From: Pelecanus crispus | Lineage: Eukaryota; Chordata; Aves; Pelecaniformes; Pelecanidae | Reading direction: 5' to 3' | Length of the DNA stretch: 64,000 bases | Assembly (NCBI RefSeq): GCF_030463565.1 | Contig: NC_134643.1 | Coordinates: forward strand, 16,939,606-17,003,605 | Shown here: positions 1 through 11,700 of the stretch, piece by piece | Position numbering within the stretch: the first letter of the stretch is position 1 | Layout of the letters: the number at the start of each line of letters is the position of its first letter | The notes under the pieces: model-generated | The model's database searches: none | Seen by the model: only the letters and a program-made list of their open reading frames with translations | What the model was told of the DNA's origin: nothing | Translations under genes and position numbers: made by a program

Positions 1-129
1 CGCTGCGCCCCTGCGGGCAACGGCGCCCCGCTCGCCCCGCCCCGCCGCGGCCCCGGGCGGCGCATGCCCGTGGGGCGGCGAGCATGCGCGTGGGCGGGGC
101 GCCGCCGCTCGCGCTCCCGTCGGCCCGTG

Positions 130-278
130 CCTCCCGCCGGGCGTCGGTGGCGGAGCCAGCCCGCCCCGGGCCGCCGCGCTGCCATGGTCAGCGGGGCCGG
201 TGCCGAGCAGGGCGTTGCGGCTCCCCTCCCCGCTCCGGCCTCGCCCGCGGCGCTGGGTAACGGCGAGAGAAGCCAGAG
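130..278 (+). other. ERGIC2: ERGIC2 noncoding exon 1 (approximate 5' end)
   Basis: A good donor (CCAGAG followed by GTAGGG) lies at 279, inside the CpG island, and is the best candidate for the end of a 5' UTR exon that joins the coding exon at 2,630. The 5' boundary is a guess. An ATG in a strong context (G at -3, G at +4) at 184 would, after splicing to 2,630, reach a stop in the next exon at the TGA at 2,640-2,642, so it would act as an upstream reading frame and not as the ERGIC2 start. A competing donor at about 257 is possible. Confidence 0.45.
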
Positions 279-320
279 GTAGGGGAGGGCGGCGGCGAGG
301 CGGCCGGCGCGGCCTGGCCC

Positions 321-355
321 GTCCCGTCCCGTCCCGTCCCGTCCCGTCCCGTCCC
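321..355 (+). repeat. (GTCCC)7 microsatellite
   Basis: Seven perfect head-to-tail copies of GTCCC lie in the CpG island, 42 bp after the proposed exon 1 donor. The complementary strand is a run of GGGAC units, so it has regularly spaced G-triplets. Confidence 0.95.
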
Positions 356-2629
356 GCGGCTGCCCGCCTGCGGGCCTGCGCCCGACTCAGCGCGGCGGCG
401 GCCGGGAGCGCCCGCACGGGCGTGTGGGCTCCGAGCTGACGGCCGCCTCCCGGGGCCTCCCTCGGCGCGGGCGGGCGGGCGGCGCCGGGGCCGGGCCCCC
501 GGGAGGGGATCCGGGCGGGGGGCCGCTCCGCGGCGGTGGGGGCGGCTGCTTGTAACGCTTGGCGTCCGAGTTGGCCGAGCAGGCGACCGCTGCCCGAGCC
601 CCTCAGGTGGGTCTGGGTTGCGGGCAGCTTCGAGCGGGCGCTGCGGTCTCGAGTGGCCGTTGCGTTGTGCTTTTTCCTTTTCTTAGCTTGTAATCATAAT
701 GTTTTTTTTAGTGGCTGTTGGATTCATGCTATGTTACTTTCGTAGCAACGCCTTCCAAATTTTGTGCTTGGTGTTTCCGAGGTACATACGTTGAGATGGG
801 CAGGGGGAAGGTATCAGATGTCTGTCTCAGTTTGTAATGGAAAATGAGTCAGTATATGTGGGATTAAAGAATGAACACATTGGATACCTCTCGCTAGATT
901 ACACAAATCCACATGCTTACTGATGCAGGAGGGTTTAGAAAGTTTCTTGGTAAAGTGCTTTCACATTCTCTGGCTTTATCTTGTACCTCTTTACGGTGTG
1001 CTCCTACACACGCGATAGCAGAGGAGACGTGGGGAAAATAAGTTGCTTTCAGTGCTGTCTGCGTAGGATAGCAGGCAACCCCGTCCGGTGTTTCCTCTGT
1101 GCTAACAAATGTTACGGCTCCAGTCGTTGTGTCCAAGCAGCTGCTTTGCCACATCTGTGCTCCTAAGTTTTCCAACATTTTCTTATGCTACTGCGAGTGG
1201 AGTTGAGATAATTATTTAAAAGACAGTTATGTAGTGTACTAAGGACAGGACCTGGCTTCCCTGATTTTTTTTTTTTTTCTTTTTTTTGATGCTGTATAAC
1301 TGAAATTCTGTCCCAGCACCCATCTTCTCAGCCCACATTAACTGTGGTTTCTTTGAATCCTCTGGAACACACGCAGTATCATTTTGTTGGTCTCTTCAGG
1401 CTGACTTGACTGATGCTCCCATGAAGTGCAGAGTCTGTATGTTCTCACTAAGGTCTGAAGCAAATTTGTGTAGTGAGGAAATTGCAGGCATGGATCGTGA
1501 TTCTTCACGTGTGAACTTCCATTTCCAGTAAAGCCTATTCCTTTATTATTGCACAGTACGAAGCTTGCTCAGCACCAGGGAGGGGCAGAGCAGGGAATAG
1601 CTCTTGAGTAATTTCACTAGGACACGCTGGGGACTTGATGTGCTCTTGAAACGGGGGAGATGAGTTAACAGATTTTTCTACAAGACGATGATGAGGACAG
1701 TCTCGCACGTTGGCAGCGTAGGTTAGCTTGCCTGCCTTGGTGTCTTGAAATAGGGGATGATAATATGATGTGTTCTCAGAATACAGTAAATGCCTGATGG
1801 TTTTCATAGCTTCATAAATTCTGGGCAAAGTGCAGCATTTCCTCAGAGGGAAAACAGCAATGCCAACTTGTTAAAATGTGCAGCGTATTGGCCTGACGGG
1901 GTTGTGAGCGTATTTGCATGATTTGGAAACAGTTTAAGACAGTATTTCCTGGGCAGGCTGCTTCTCTCCCTAGCCTGCTGCTTAATGTATCAACAACTCC
2001 AAGCAGAGCAGAGATCATGTCATGGACAAAAAGGATTCTGAAGGATGGAGCTAGGATTTGATATATAATTTGCTTTGGGGGGCATTTTTATAGAGGAAAA
2101 AATGCTAATTTTATTATGACCATAAAATTCTACAGCTGTAAAAATGTGAAATGCACTTTTCTTTTTTTTTCCTTTAGAATATAGTATGTGCCCACATTGG
2201 CTGAATATAGGAGCCCAGAGCAGTTTGACATCCTCCTGAGTTTATGCAGCCTATTAGATATTCCCTGCTAAGTCAGTGACTTCCATGTATTGTCAGGTCT
2301 GTTTAGCAAGCTTACTTCAGGACTGAATTTGGGTTTTTAATTTAAAATTCAATATATCCAATACCTATAAGAATTTAATCGAGGAAGAGATTAGTCTCAG
2401 TAATCAAATGGGGAATGTGCTGGATGTGGCTGGAGTGTAAGCAGCAGTGTCCAGGCCAATTTTAACAGTTTTCATGAAGCAAGAGTGACTATCTAGTTGC
2501 CTAGCATGTGTTTCTTGAAAATATATTTCTTAGATTTTAATTGCATTATTGTTGCTTTATAATTATAGCCAGTCGGTTTGAGCAATATTGCTTGTGTCTT
2601 TTAATCACAACAATTTATTCTCAAATCAG

Positions 2630-2775
2630 AGGGAATATATGAAGGAGGAAGAGGAGGATTGTGCTGAAGATGAGGCGACTGAATCGGAAGAAGACCTTGA
2701 ATTTGATGAAAGAATTGGATGCCTTTCCAAAGGTTCCTGAAAGCTATGTGGAGGCTTCAGTGAGCGGAGGCACAG
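2630..2775 (+). CDS. ERGIC2: ERGIC2 exon 2 (first coding exon, CDS from 2670)
   Basis: Acceptor TCAAATCAG at 2,621-2,629, with a weak pyrimidine tract; donor GTAGGC at 2,776. The ATG at 2,670 has A at -3 and opens the basic N-terminus MRRLNRKKT and residues up to about 35. Ends in phase 1 (G of a valine codon). Confidence 0.93.
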
Positions 2776-5700
2776 GTAGGCCTTATTGAGACGCTGACAT
2801 GATTCATGTTGGCTGTTAGCTCAGACTAGCATGCTCTGCCAATAGAAGCTTCAATAGGAGGAAGAGAGGCATCTGTGTTCATTTGAAACTAGCAAAAATT
2901 GATTTCTTGATTTCTTTTGTGGACTGACAGAGCTCATCTCCTTCAAGTAAAGACATAGTGTCTTATCCAAATAGATGCATTCATCACTCCTCTCAAGGGA
3001 GATTTTTGTGTAAAACTGGTGAGACTCAAACCAATGTAAAGGTTCACTGTAAAAACTTCTAACCAATTACAGCTGGAAGTGTGCTGTGCCAAGGCTGTAA
3101 TAAAACTTTCTCATTTGTTGTCTCACTAAGCCATTTTCTCTGTGTCAGGTTTCTGGGTGAGACTGTGTCAGCATGAGCCGAAATGCAGGTTGGATTCAGC
3201 TCTGTGCTTTCATAAAAGAGGAAAAACATTCTCCAGCGGTGTCTAAGAGATGGTTAAGTTAGCACCAGGATGAAGAGCAGCTTTCTAAAGCTTTTTTGTC
3301 TTGAAGGTGTAGTTGATTTAAGAATAAGGAAAGCCCTTTGAAGAACTAAACACTTTATTCCAGGGCATGTGCTTGTACTGTCCTTGTTAGTCACTTGAGC
3401 TTCTCTCAAAAGCTGTAGCTGTAAGAATTACCTTTTCTATATGTATCTGAGCAGAAAATTGTGCCTGTAAGTTGGGTTGGGTTAGAGGTAGCCTGATCTG
3501 GAAATAGTGACTTCATCTTTTGGACTATGGGAATTGTTTGCAGTTAGATAGGAAACTGCTAGCAGTGAGTTTGAAATGGAGGACAAAATCTCTTTCATGT
3601 ACGATTATGTCTGAAACTCAGTTGAATAAAAAGTACAAGAAGCAATTGCAATCTACAGATAAGCCTTTGAAGTCATTACGCCGCTGTGTAGAAGTAAGTA
3701 TCGCAAGGATCTGAATTACTTTGCTATGTTTCCTGAATTGCAATGTTAATAATTAAAGGATTATTGTATATATATCATCTCGAAGAGCTGATTAAATAAC
3801 TCTTTGTTAACGTTAGTCCCAGTTCCTGAGAAAGCAAGCGAGTTAGTTTTACGTTGTAATTCTTAGAAAAACAATAAATGCTTAAAAATTCCCTTTTTGT
3901 AGTATAGCACCATCCTTCATGAGAACTTCACTTTGGTGAAGGGTACCTTAAGGATTTCTCAACACCAGAAGTTACTTTAGCGTTCTTTGTTTTATCCCAG
4001 TAACCTTATAAATGACAATATAGGATTGTCTTATTCTATGCCATTATAAAATTTTAATATAGTATTCCCGTTTCATTGAGGATTAAAGTGCCAGGCTTAC
4101 TTTCTGGTGTAATAGGGATGCAAAACATACCAAGACTCTATTCTCAGACTTTCAGTGTCTTAAAATGCATTGCGAAAGAAGTACCGGTCTCTCAAATGGG
4201 CTGGGACTCCAGCTCTGGGGCTGGGAGAGCCTTCAGAAAAGAGGATCTGTCTTTGGAAGTTCTACAATACTTTGTTTTCCTGTTCAGATCCACAAATACC
4301 TTTGCTCAGAATTACCCAGAAAGCTCTAATTGTTTCCTCGTGTTTGGATAGACAGTATGGCTCCAGCTTTCCTGTTGCATGGCTGGGGTGGGTCTGGTCT
4401 AGTGGGCTCCAAAAGGAAACTGATAGCCAGAATAATTAACTGATGCATGCACCTGCTTTGACGGTGTGCATTGACATGAAGGTTTTCATATGTATGACCA
4501 TTACATAGCTTCAGCTGAAAGCTAGAACTTGAAATGTTGCTGATCAATGCAACGGTCAATGCTGCAACCAGTGGCTTCTTCTCTGATCGTGTAGGACAGT
4601 GCCTTCTGCCTGTCCCTGCTGCCATCTCTGGGCTGTAGACCGCTGTGTAGTGAATTGAAGCCTGTCAACAACAGGCTTGTTTTTTCTTGAGTTGCCCTTC
4701 ACAGACTCCGTAGAAATACTCCACAGAATGCAGATGGAAAACATACACTGTGTCCATAAGCTGTACAAATCACTACTGTGCTCCATAACTGAAGTTTTTT
4801 TCAATTTAATGAAAGCCATGATTTAATAAAAGGGGCATAGCAGGTGCTTCTACACATTCGTTACTATGTTTCTGACTATGTGCAGCAGGATGATCTTCCC
4901 TTTGCATTGTACAACTTTGCAAGTGTGATGAACAGGCTGCTTTGGAGACAAATGAGGCACATATACCATTAAAATACACCAATTAGTTTTCTTCCTAAAA
5001 ATAGTCTAAAATCAGTTCTTCACTTATTTAGCTGTTGGTAGAATGGATAGCTACATGTTGCTTATTACCAGAGGGAGAATTGTTTGAAATATTGGGGTGG
5101 GAGTCCTGACTCTGCAGCCTAACACAAGTAATATAATCAGGGCACCTTTTTCTAACTGGACAGTGCGTATAATGCATATTATTTCTCATCTGATAGCTTC
5201 TTGCTCTAAAACTAGATATAAAAAAAATTGTTGTAAAAAACTTAGGTTGTAGACAAGTGGAGGCTTGAAGGGACTTCAAGGTGCACCTTCTCCTTCTTTC
5301 ATGCTTGAATTTAGGATTGAGTTTGCCTAGACCATCCCTGACAGTGATTTGTGGGCATTTTGTTTTATATTGTTGAGGAGGATCTAGCCTGTTCCTAAAT
5401 CTTCCGTATAGGGATTTCACAAACTCCCCATTATTCTAGTATTTGACTGTACTTAATGTAAAAAGTTCTTTTTGATGCAAAGGTAGCACTTGTTCTTTTC
5501 CCCTCCTATGTAAAAGCAAATACTATAGATACAAAAACATTTTTCTAAGAGCATCTTATGGATTTATAAATGAAAGATACCAATATTGTACTGGTAGTGC
5601 TCAGATTCTGGAATGTTAGGATTTTCTGAATAATATTTCTGACAATCTAACTATGTCTTTTTTTTCTTTTGACCACTCAGTTTCTCTGATAGCATTTACA

Positions 5701-8700
5701 ACGATAGCTTTCCTGACTATAATGGAGTTCACAGTGTATCGGGACACATGGATGAAATATGAATATGAAGTAGACAAGGATTTTACTAGGTAATTTTTAT
5801 TAATTATAATTCCTTTTAAAATTTGTCTGCATTTAGGACAGAGTAGATTTAAAATGTTTGTGTGACTTGCAAGCAATTTATGATTGAAATTAAAAATGAA
5901 ACACTAAAGGGACTTGATTTTTCTTCTGTTGCTTGATTTGGGGTTTTTCTTTTCTGGAATCTGTGAAGAAGAGAAGTTGAGGTTTCTGCAATGAAGAAGT
6001 CAAAACAATGTATGCTTGTTGGTGGAGTCCCCTGAGGAATTATTTGCTAGCAATTCAGAGGAGATTGTAATACTCCACATCAGCTATGTAAACCCACCAG
6101 ATTCACATGATGCTTACTCTAGTTCACACAGTTAGTATATTGCCATTATACTTTGTGCTGCTGGAGGTGAATGTTAAGCACTCAGAACTTTGCATACGTT
6201 ATCTAGAGATTGCTACTGATCTTGTCTCCAGTTACTGCCTCCAAGATTGGCTGAAGATACGTTTGCTGTTGGTTTCATGTGCTTGTCTGGACTGCATTCA
6301 CCTTTCTTCCTGAGGTGGTCAGGCACCCATGAGACCATGTGAAGTTAATGGAGATTTTGTGCCCTGAACGCCTTTAAACATCATGTGTCTGAAACAGAAG
6401 TAACTTTAAAAGCTGTTTGACTAGTTGCTGTGGTAGCAAGCTAAAGTTACGTATATTGATTGGATGTCTTGTATGTCAGAAATACCAAAGGCTTCTGTAA
6501 TGAAAAAACAAAAAAATATGAGAAATTTAAGGGAGATGCATCAAAAACTCAAGTTAGAGTAAATCCATTCAGACAGATGGGAGTTTCACATTTAGGTCTT
6601 TGCTAAAGTAGTTTATTTCCCTAGTGAAGCTGTCATACAGGAAAGAGAGTCTAGTGGTTAAAGAGTATTATGGGACTTGGGAGACATCCTGCTGCAGATT
6701 TTCCAGTTTGATTGTGGGCTTATCGCTCAGCCTGTGTTTCTGTGACAATTTAAACCAATGGAGATTGGTATCACTTTAACTGCTTTTCTCCTGTCTACTG
6801 GCTATGTCTGATCCTGAGTTGAGCCAATGTTGAATCCCTTGCTTATGTGATTTTTTTTTTGTGGTCTGGTAAGTTCCCAGAAGAAGCTCCCTGAAAGTGA
6901 TAGGATTGTGTGACTATAGCGAGGGGATTTATTCGTTATAGTTTGAATGACTTTTGTGAAACTAACATGAAAACCAATAGGAAAAGCCCGGAACATTGGG
7001 GAATGTCACACAATCAGACTTTTGGTGTGATGGAGTTTTTTGAGTGTTGGTTTTGGGTTTTTTCCCCTGATGGGGGAGAACTGTGTTCTACCTCCTCTCG
7101 TTATGGAAACATTCAGGATAAAGATCTAACATACAAGGCATTTTGCTATTATAATATGGGAGCATTTTTGAGAAGAGCTTTTTCCAGAAGCAGTGCTAGC
7201 AAATCCAATGATCGTTATGACATGGCAGCATTTTCTGGGAACTGATTTTAGTAACTTCTCAGCCTAATCCTGAATGTCACTGTGCTGAGGAATTCTGATT
7301 AGGATTGGAAATACAGTGGCCTGTCTTAAGGACAAAACAGGAGGAAGGTGCTCAAATATTTACTGTTTTCGATTTGTAACTCCTACATCATCCTGATCCA
7401 CTTCATCCGATGGAATTTATTGCACTGTTGTGTGAAAAAAAAAATGTGTAAAATATTGAAAACTATATGTTCTTAATAAGAGTCTGACAAACTCTTGGGC
7501 CAGCAATAATTGCAAAAAGTCTGTTAGGAGTTTCATAGTAAAATTCAACAGGGAAATGTGATGCTTTTATCTCTTTAAGTTACATGTGGTCATCAGTGCT
7601 TTAATAATTAAAAGTCCATCTTGGTTCACCCAAATTTTAAACAGCTTAAGTTTGTATTTATTGGTGTACATTTTGTTATTTCACTGTGTTTCTGCAAGTA
7701 ATCCGAGAATTTTAGTAATATATCTCTTGATACTTGTACTCAATGTTGCTTACTAGCTTTTTGCCTTTTTTTTTTTCTTTTCAGTAAGTTAAGAATCAAT
7801 ATTGATATCACGGTGGCCATGAGGTGTCAATGTAAGTATTCCATCAGTGAAAGTTTTGAAACACTTTAAAGGCTCTTCAGAGTACGCATTTGCTTGCAGT
7901 ATAGTTGGGTATTGTTCAAAATATTCTAACAGTGAGATTTCTTCTGATCTTGATGGTATGTAGTGATCTTGATGGCATATGAATCACTGAAAGAATTGGT
8001 AGGAGATGTGAAGAAAAGTATTTTTGCCATCTCATTCACATCTTGCAGAACTTTGCTTTGTCTGTGAGCAAAAAAAGGATCTGTTGTTCCAGTCTCGCTC
8101 TCTAGCTGGAATAGCTCATTGTGAGACACAACTCAGCAGCAGGAATTTATCACAACTTTAATATTTGCCAAGTTCATAAATAAATAAACCTAGTCTATTG
8201 TTTGACAATACTGGAACCATCAGGTAATTCATCCTCCTGATGAACATATGGATGCCTTCCCATTCAAAGGCAATGCTTACTATTCTTTTGACATCATTTA
8301 GGTAATGAACCATTATTTGTATGGACTGGTTTTGGTTGTCTTGGACTGAGGAGAGGGAATACTGCTTCTACCAGGAATGCAAGCAAATCTTCAAGACTCG
8401 CTTTTTTGGCTAGGTTAAACCTTGCGTTAATTGTATGGTGCATCAGTACCATACAATTTGTGTTTGTCTCAAGTGTTAATTCACAAATCATCCCTTTTTA
8501 CTCTTCAAATTTATTTTTGTCTTTTTCAGTTATTTTCCAGTTAGCATAAAAAAATTTTGAAAATTCTGATTTTTAATTTTTTTTCCTTTATATTTGAGAA
8601 ATAAACAAAACTTTATCCTCTGTTTTGACTAGTTTTGCTTTGGATTCAGTGCTTATGAAACAGGACAAAATATTTGTGTAGCAGATCCTAGAAAGCTTGG

Positions 8701-11700
8701 GTATGTGGTTCATACAACATCTCTGAAGGTGTTATATCAGTGAGAAAATACTGCAAATCTGAAAAGCTTGTTTCTGGTCACTGTGCACCAGTTGATGATA
8801 CTCTGATATAATAGGTTGAAAAGTAGGATTCTGTGGTTTCCCCCTACTTCCCAGTAATCTGCTGCTTGCCGGGTTTGTTTTTCTTTTGGTTTGGGCTTTG
8901 TTAACAAGGAACAGTAATTTATACTGAAAGGTTACTGCTGTACTTTGAAACTTCATTTCAACTTGAACTTTTTTTTTTTTTTTTTATGATCATCTGTATG
9001 GCTCTTAGTATTTTTCTCCCTGTTTGAAACAGATGTGGGGGCTGATGTTCTGGATTTAGCAGAAACAATGGTCGCCTCTGCAGATGGGCTAATCTATGAA
9101 TCCGTAAGTTGATTCTTACCTTTTTAAATAAAAAGGAAATTGTTCTTTCCTTGATGTGGAGCACTACGTGCTTGTATTTTTTTCCCCACAGTTGGGCTGC
9201 ACAGAACTTCCCCAAGTATTGTCTGATCTCCAAGTGAGGTCTGCAGTGCAGATCCCCAGGAATCTGCTACGGAAAAAGGCTAGCATTGGGATTTCTGCGT
9301 GTTCACTCTCTGCAAATACAGCAGATTTGAATACAGCAGGCTCCCAGATCAGTGCCTCTTAACAAACCAGTGATTTCTACAGCTCGTTATTTTCACATGT
9401 GCAAATTCTAGGGATAAATGCTGACAGTATTTGATATGGAAGGAAAACTATCAGACCTCTTATAAAAAGAGAATTGATGTAACTGCTTTTTAACTAGAAG
9501 AATACTATGATTCTAAAAAGGGGCAGAAAGTCACCATGGTATCCTTATGATACGGAATGGCATTAAAGATCGTAAATTGGGTTAGTATCCTTTTAATTTC
9601 TGTATTGTGAACTGAAGCCTCTGGAACTGTAAGCCTGTGCTCTTAAAGTGGTTTTGCTTGCATAATACAATAAGCTTTGAAGTAATTATGCTGTGTGAAA
9701 GTAATTTATCACCTGCAGAAAACCTATTAGAGAATGTAACTTTCTGCTGTAATTATTAATTCTCTAATAACTGAACCATACTCCATATTATAACAGTTTT
9801 GTCCAAATTGCTGCTCATGTGTGTGAGCAAGAGGAGATGGCTAAATGGAAGGACATGCTCAGGAAGGGGCAGGAGCTTGTTTTTGTTTGTTCTCAGAACA
9901 TTTCCTCTTTTTGTCTGGGCAGTCATCTCTGCGCTGCCATAGCTGCTGCATGCTAGCAGTTGCCATAATGATTATAATGTTAGGAAGCGGAAACTTCCTG
10001 TACTTGATCTCTTTTGGTCATAGCTCTGGGTAGGTTTGAGCATAGATTGCAACTGAATTTACTGTCTGGAGTACATCAGTGTTAACAATACACAGATTTG
10101 AATTTGGTGTGCAGATGTTACTGGTGATACTCTTGTGCTGACTGATGACCTTACAGATAAACAATCTGCACCTGGACCCTTGTCTTTCAAAGATTGCTCC
10201 TCTGCTTGTTTCATTGCTGTTTGCATCAAAATTATGCATGTCAATTATATCACTTAGAATTAAATTGCCACTCACTGCTTCTTCTAGCCTGTGTTAGTTA
10301 AAGGCTAGAAGGGCAGAGACTGCTGACTCAAATTACAAGAGCTTTAGGAAAAGATGCTGAAGTTATAAATGCAAACAAGTGAATAATTCTGGGGGGAAGG
10401 GGCAGAAATTTCCATACTTGAACACTAAATGTATTATTTCAAGTGCAGAGTCCTTTCATAAATGCCAGTATGTGGTACCAAGTGTGAAGTTGACTGCAAC
10501 TCCCCACCCGTTCTCACACCCCAGTTCTCTTCTGGGTTTCATGGATGGGACTTCAGTGCTTCCTGGATGTTTTATTACATGTGTTATTTTTGTTTCAGGT
10601 GGTATTTGATCTCAGCCCACAGCAAAAAGAATGGCAAAGGTAAAGCACTGAGATGCATGCCTGTGGTTTGTATTATTTGTACTGGAAATGACTTTGAGGT
10701 ACACCAGAGTCACATGACAGAACTATGTCTTGGGTCTAACAGCTCCTGTTTGTAATTTAAGAGTGCAAACCTGTGAAAAGATACTAATTTACTTTGCTTT
10801 TCTCATGATTTGAGATCTCTGTTATGGAAAAAATTGGCTTTGGAGTTATGTGTGGAATTGGGTCATGCGGTTGCGACCCAAGATTTACGGACTCACTCTT
10901 GTTTCCAAACAAATGCTTGGTAGCACAAGTTTTAGTTATGGGTTCAGATGCATAACACAGATGGCTTGCTATCTACATGTCAAAGCTGAACCATAGTAAC
11001 AAATTGGCATGTTCTTGTGAAAGCAAATGAGTTTGAGTCTTCCATATAACTGAATTGACACACTGTTTATCATATAAACTGGAATAGCTTGGTTATGTGT
11101 GTGATAGCTATACTGATATTCTTGTAATAGAACCTGAAGCTTATTTGGGAGTCTGGCTAGTTTTGGTATTTTGGTAACACACTGCTATGAGTACCAGAGC
11201 TTTACGCTCTGTATAAAATATCGTTCTCAAAGTTTGTTGTAACACTTCAATACTGGCATGAACCTTGCTAACTTCTTGATTTATACCTGCAACTGAAGCT
11301 GATAATTAATTGTGAAGTTATTTTTTGTTTTACTGTTGCATGCTTTCACACTCATCTGTGTAATTTTTAGGATGCTGCAGCTAATTCAGAGTAGGCTGCA
11401 GGAAGAACACTCTCTTCAAGATGTGATATTCAAAAGTGCTTTTAAAAGTGCTTCTGCAGCACTGCCACCACGGTAAGAAAAATTGGGATGTTGTGTCCTC
11501 ATTCCCCTCTCCCCCACTCTATTTAATTAGAGTTCACATTTTATTGTGGTTATGATGCCCCGCCCGTGCCCTGCCCCCCCCCCCAATATAAGGTTGTAGG
11601 AAAATAAGACCTTACTGCTTTTTATTGCATTTTAAAATAGTATACTTGATACTTGCTTTGGAGAGCTGTTGTTTTACAAAAACCTCTGGGGTTTCCAACC

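Larger units (their letters stand above)
1..660 (+). promoter_or_regulatory. ERGIC2: CpG-island promoter region of ERGIC2
   Basis: The first 660 bases are extremely GC-rich and dense in CpG, then composition falls sharply to the AT-rich level of the following intron. This is the pattern of a housekeeping-type vertebrate CpG-island promoter. It sits directly upstream of the ERGIC2 coding exons on the same strand. No TATA box was recognised. The exact transcription start cannot be placed from sequence alone, and the island may continue left of the window and serve a divergent gene there. Confidence 0.75.
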
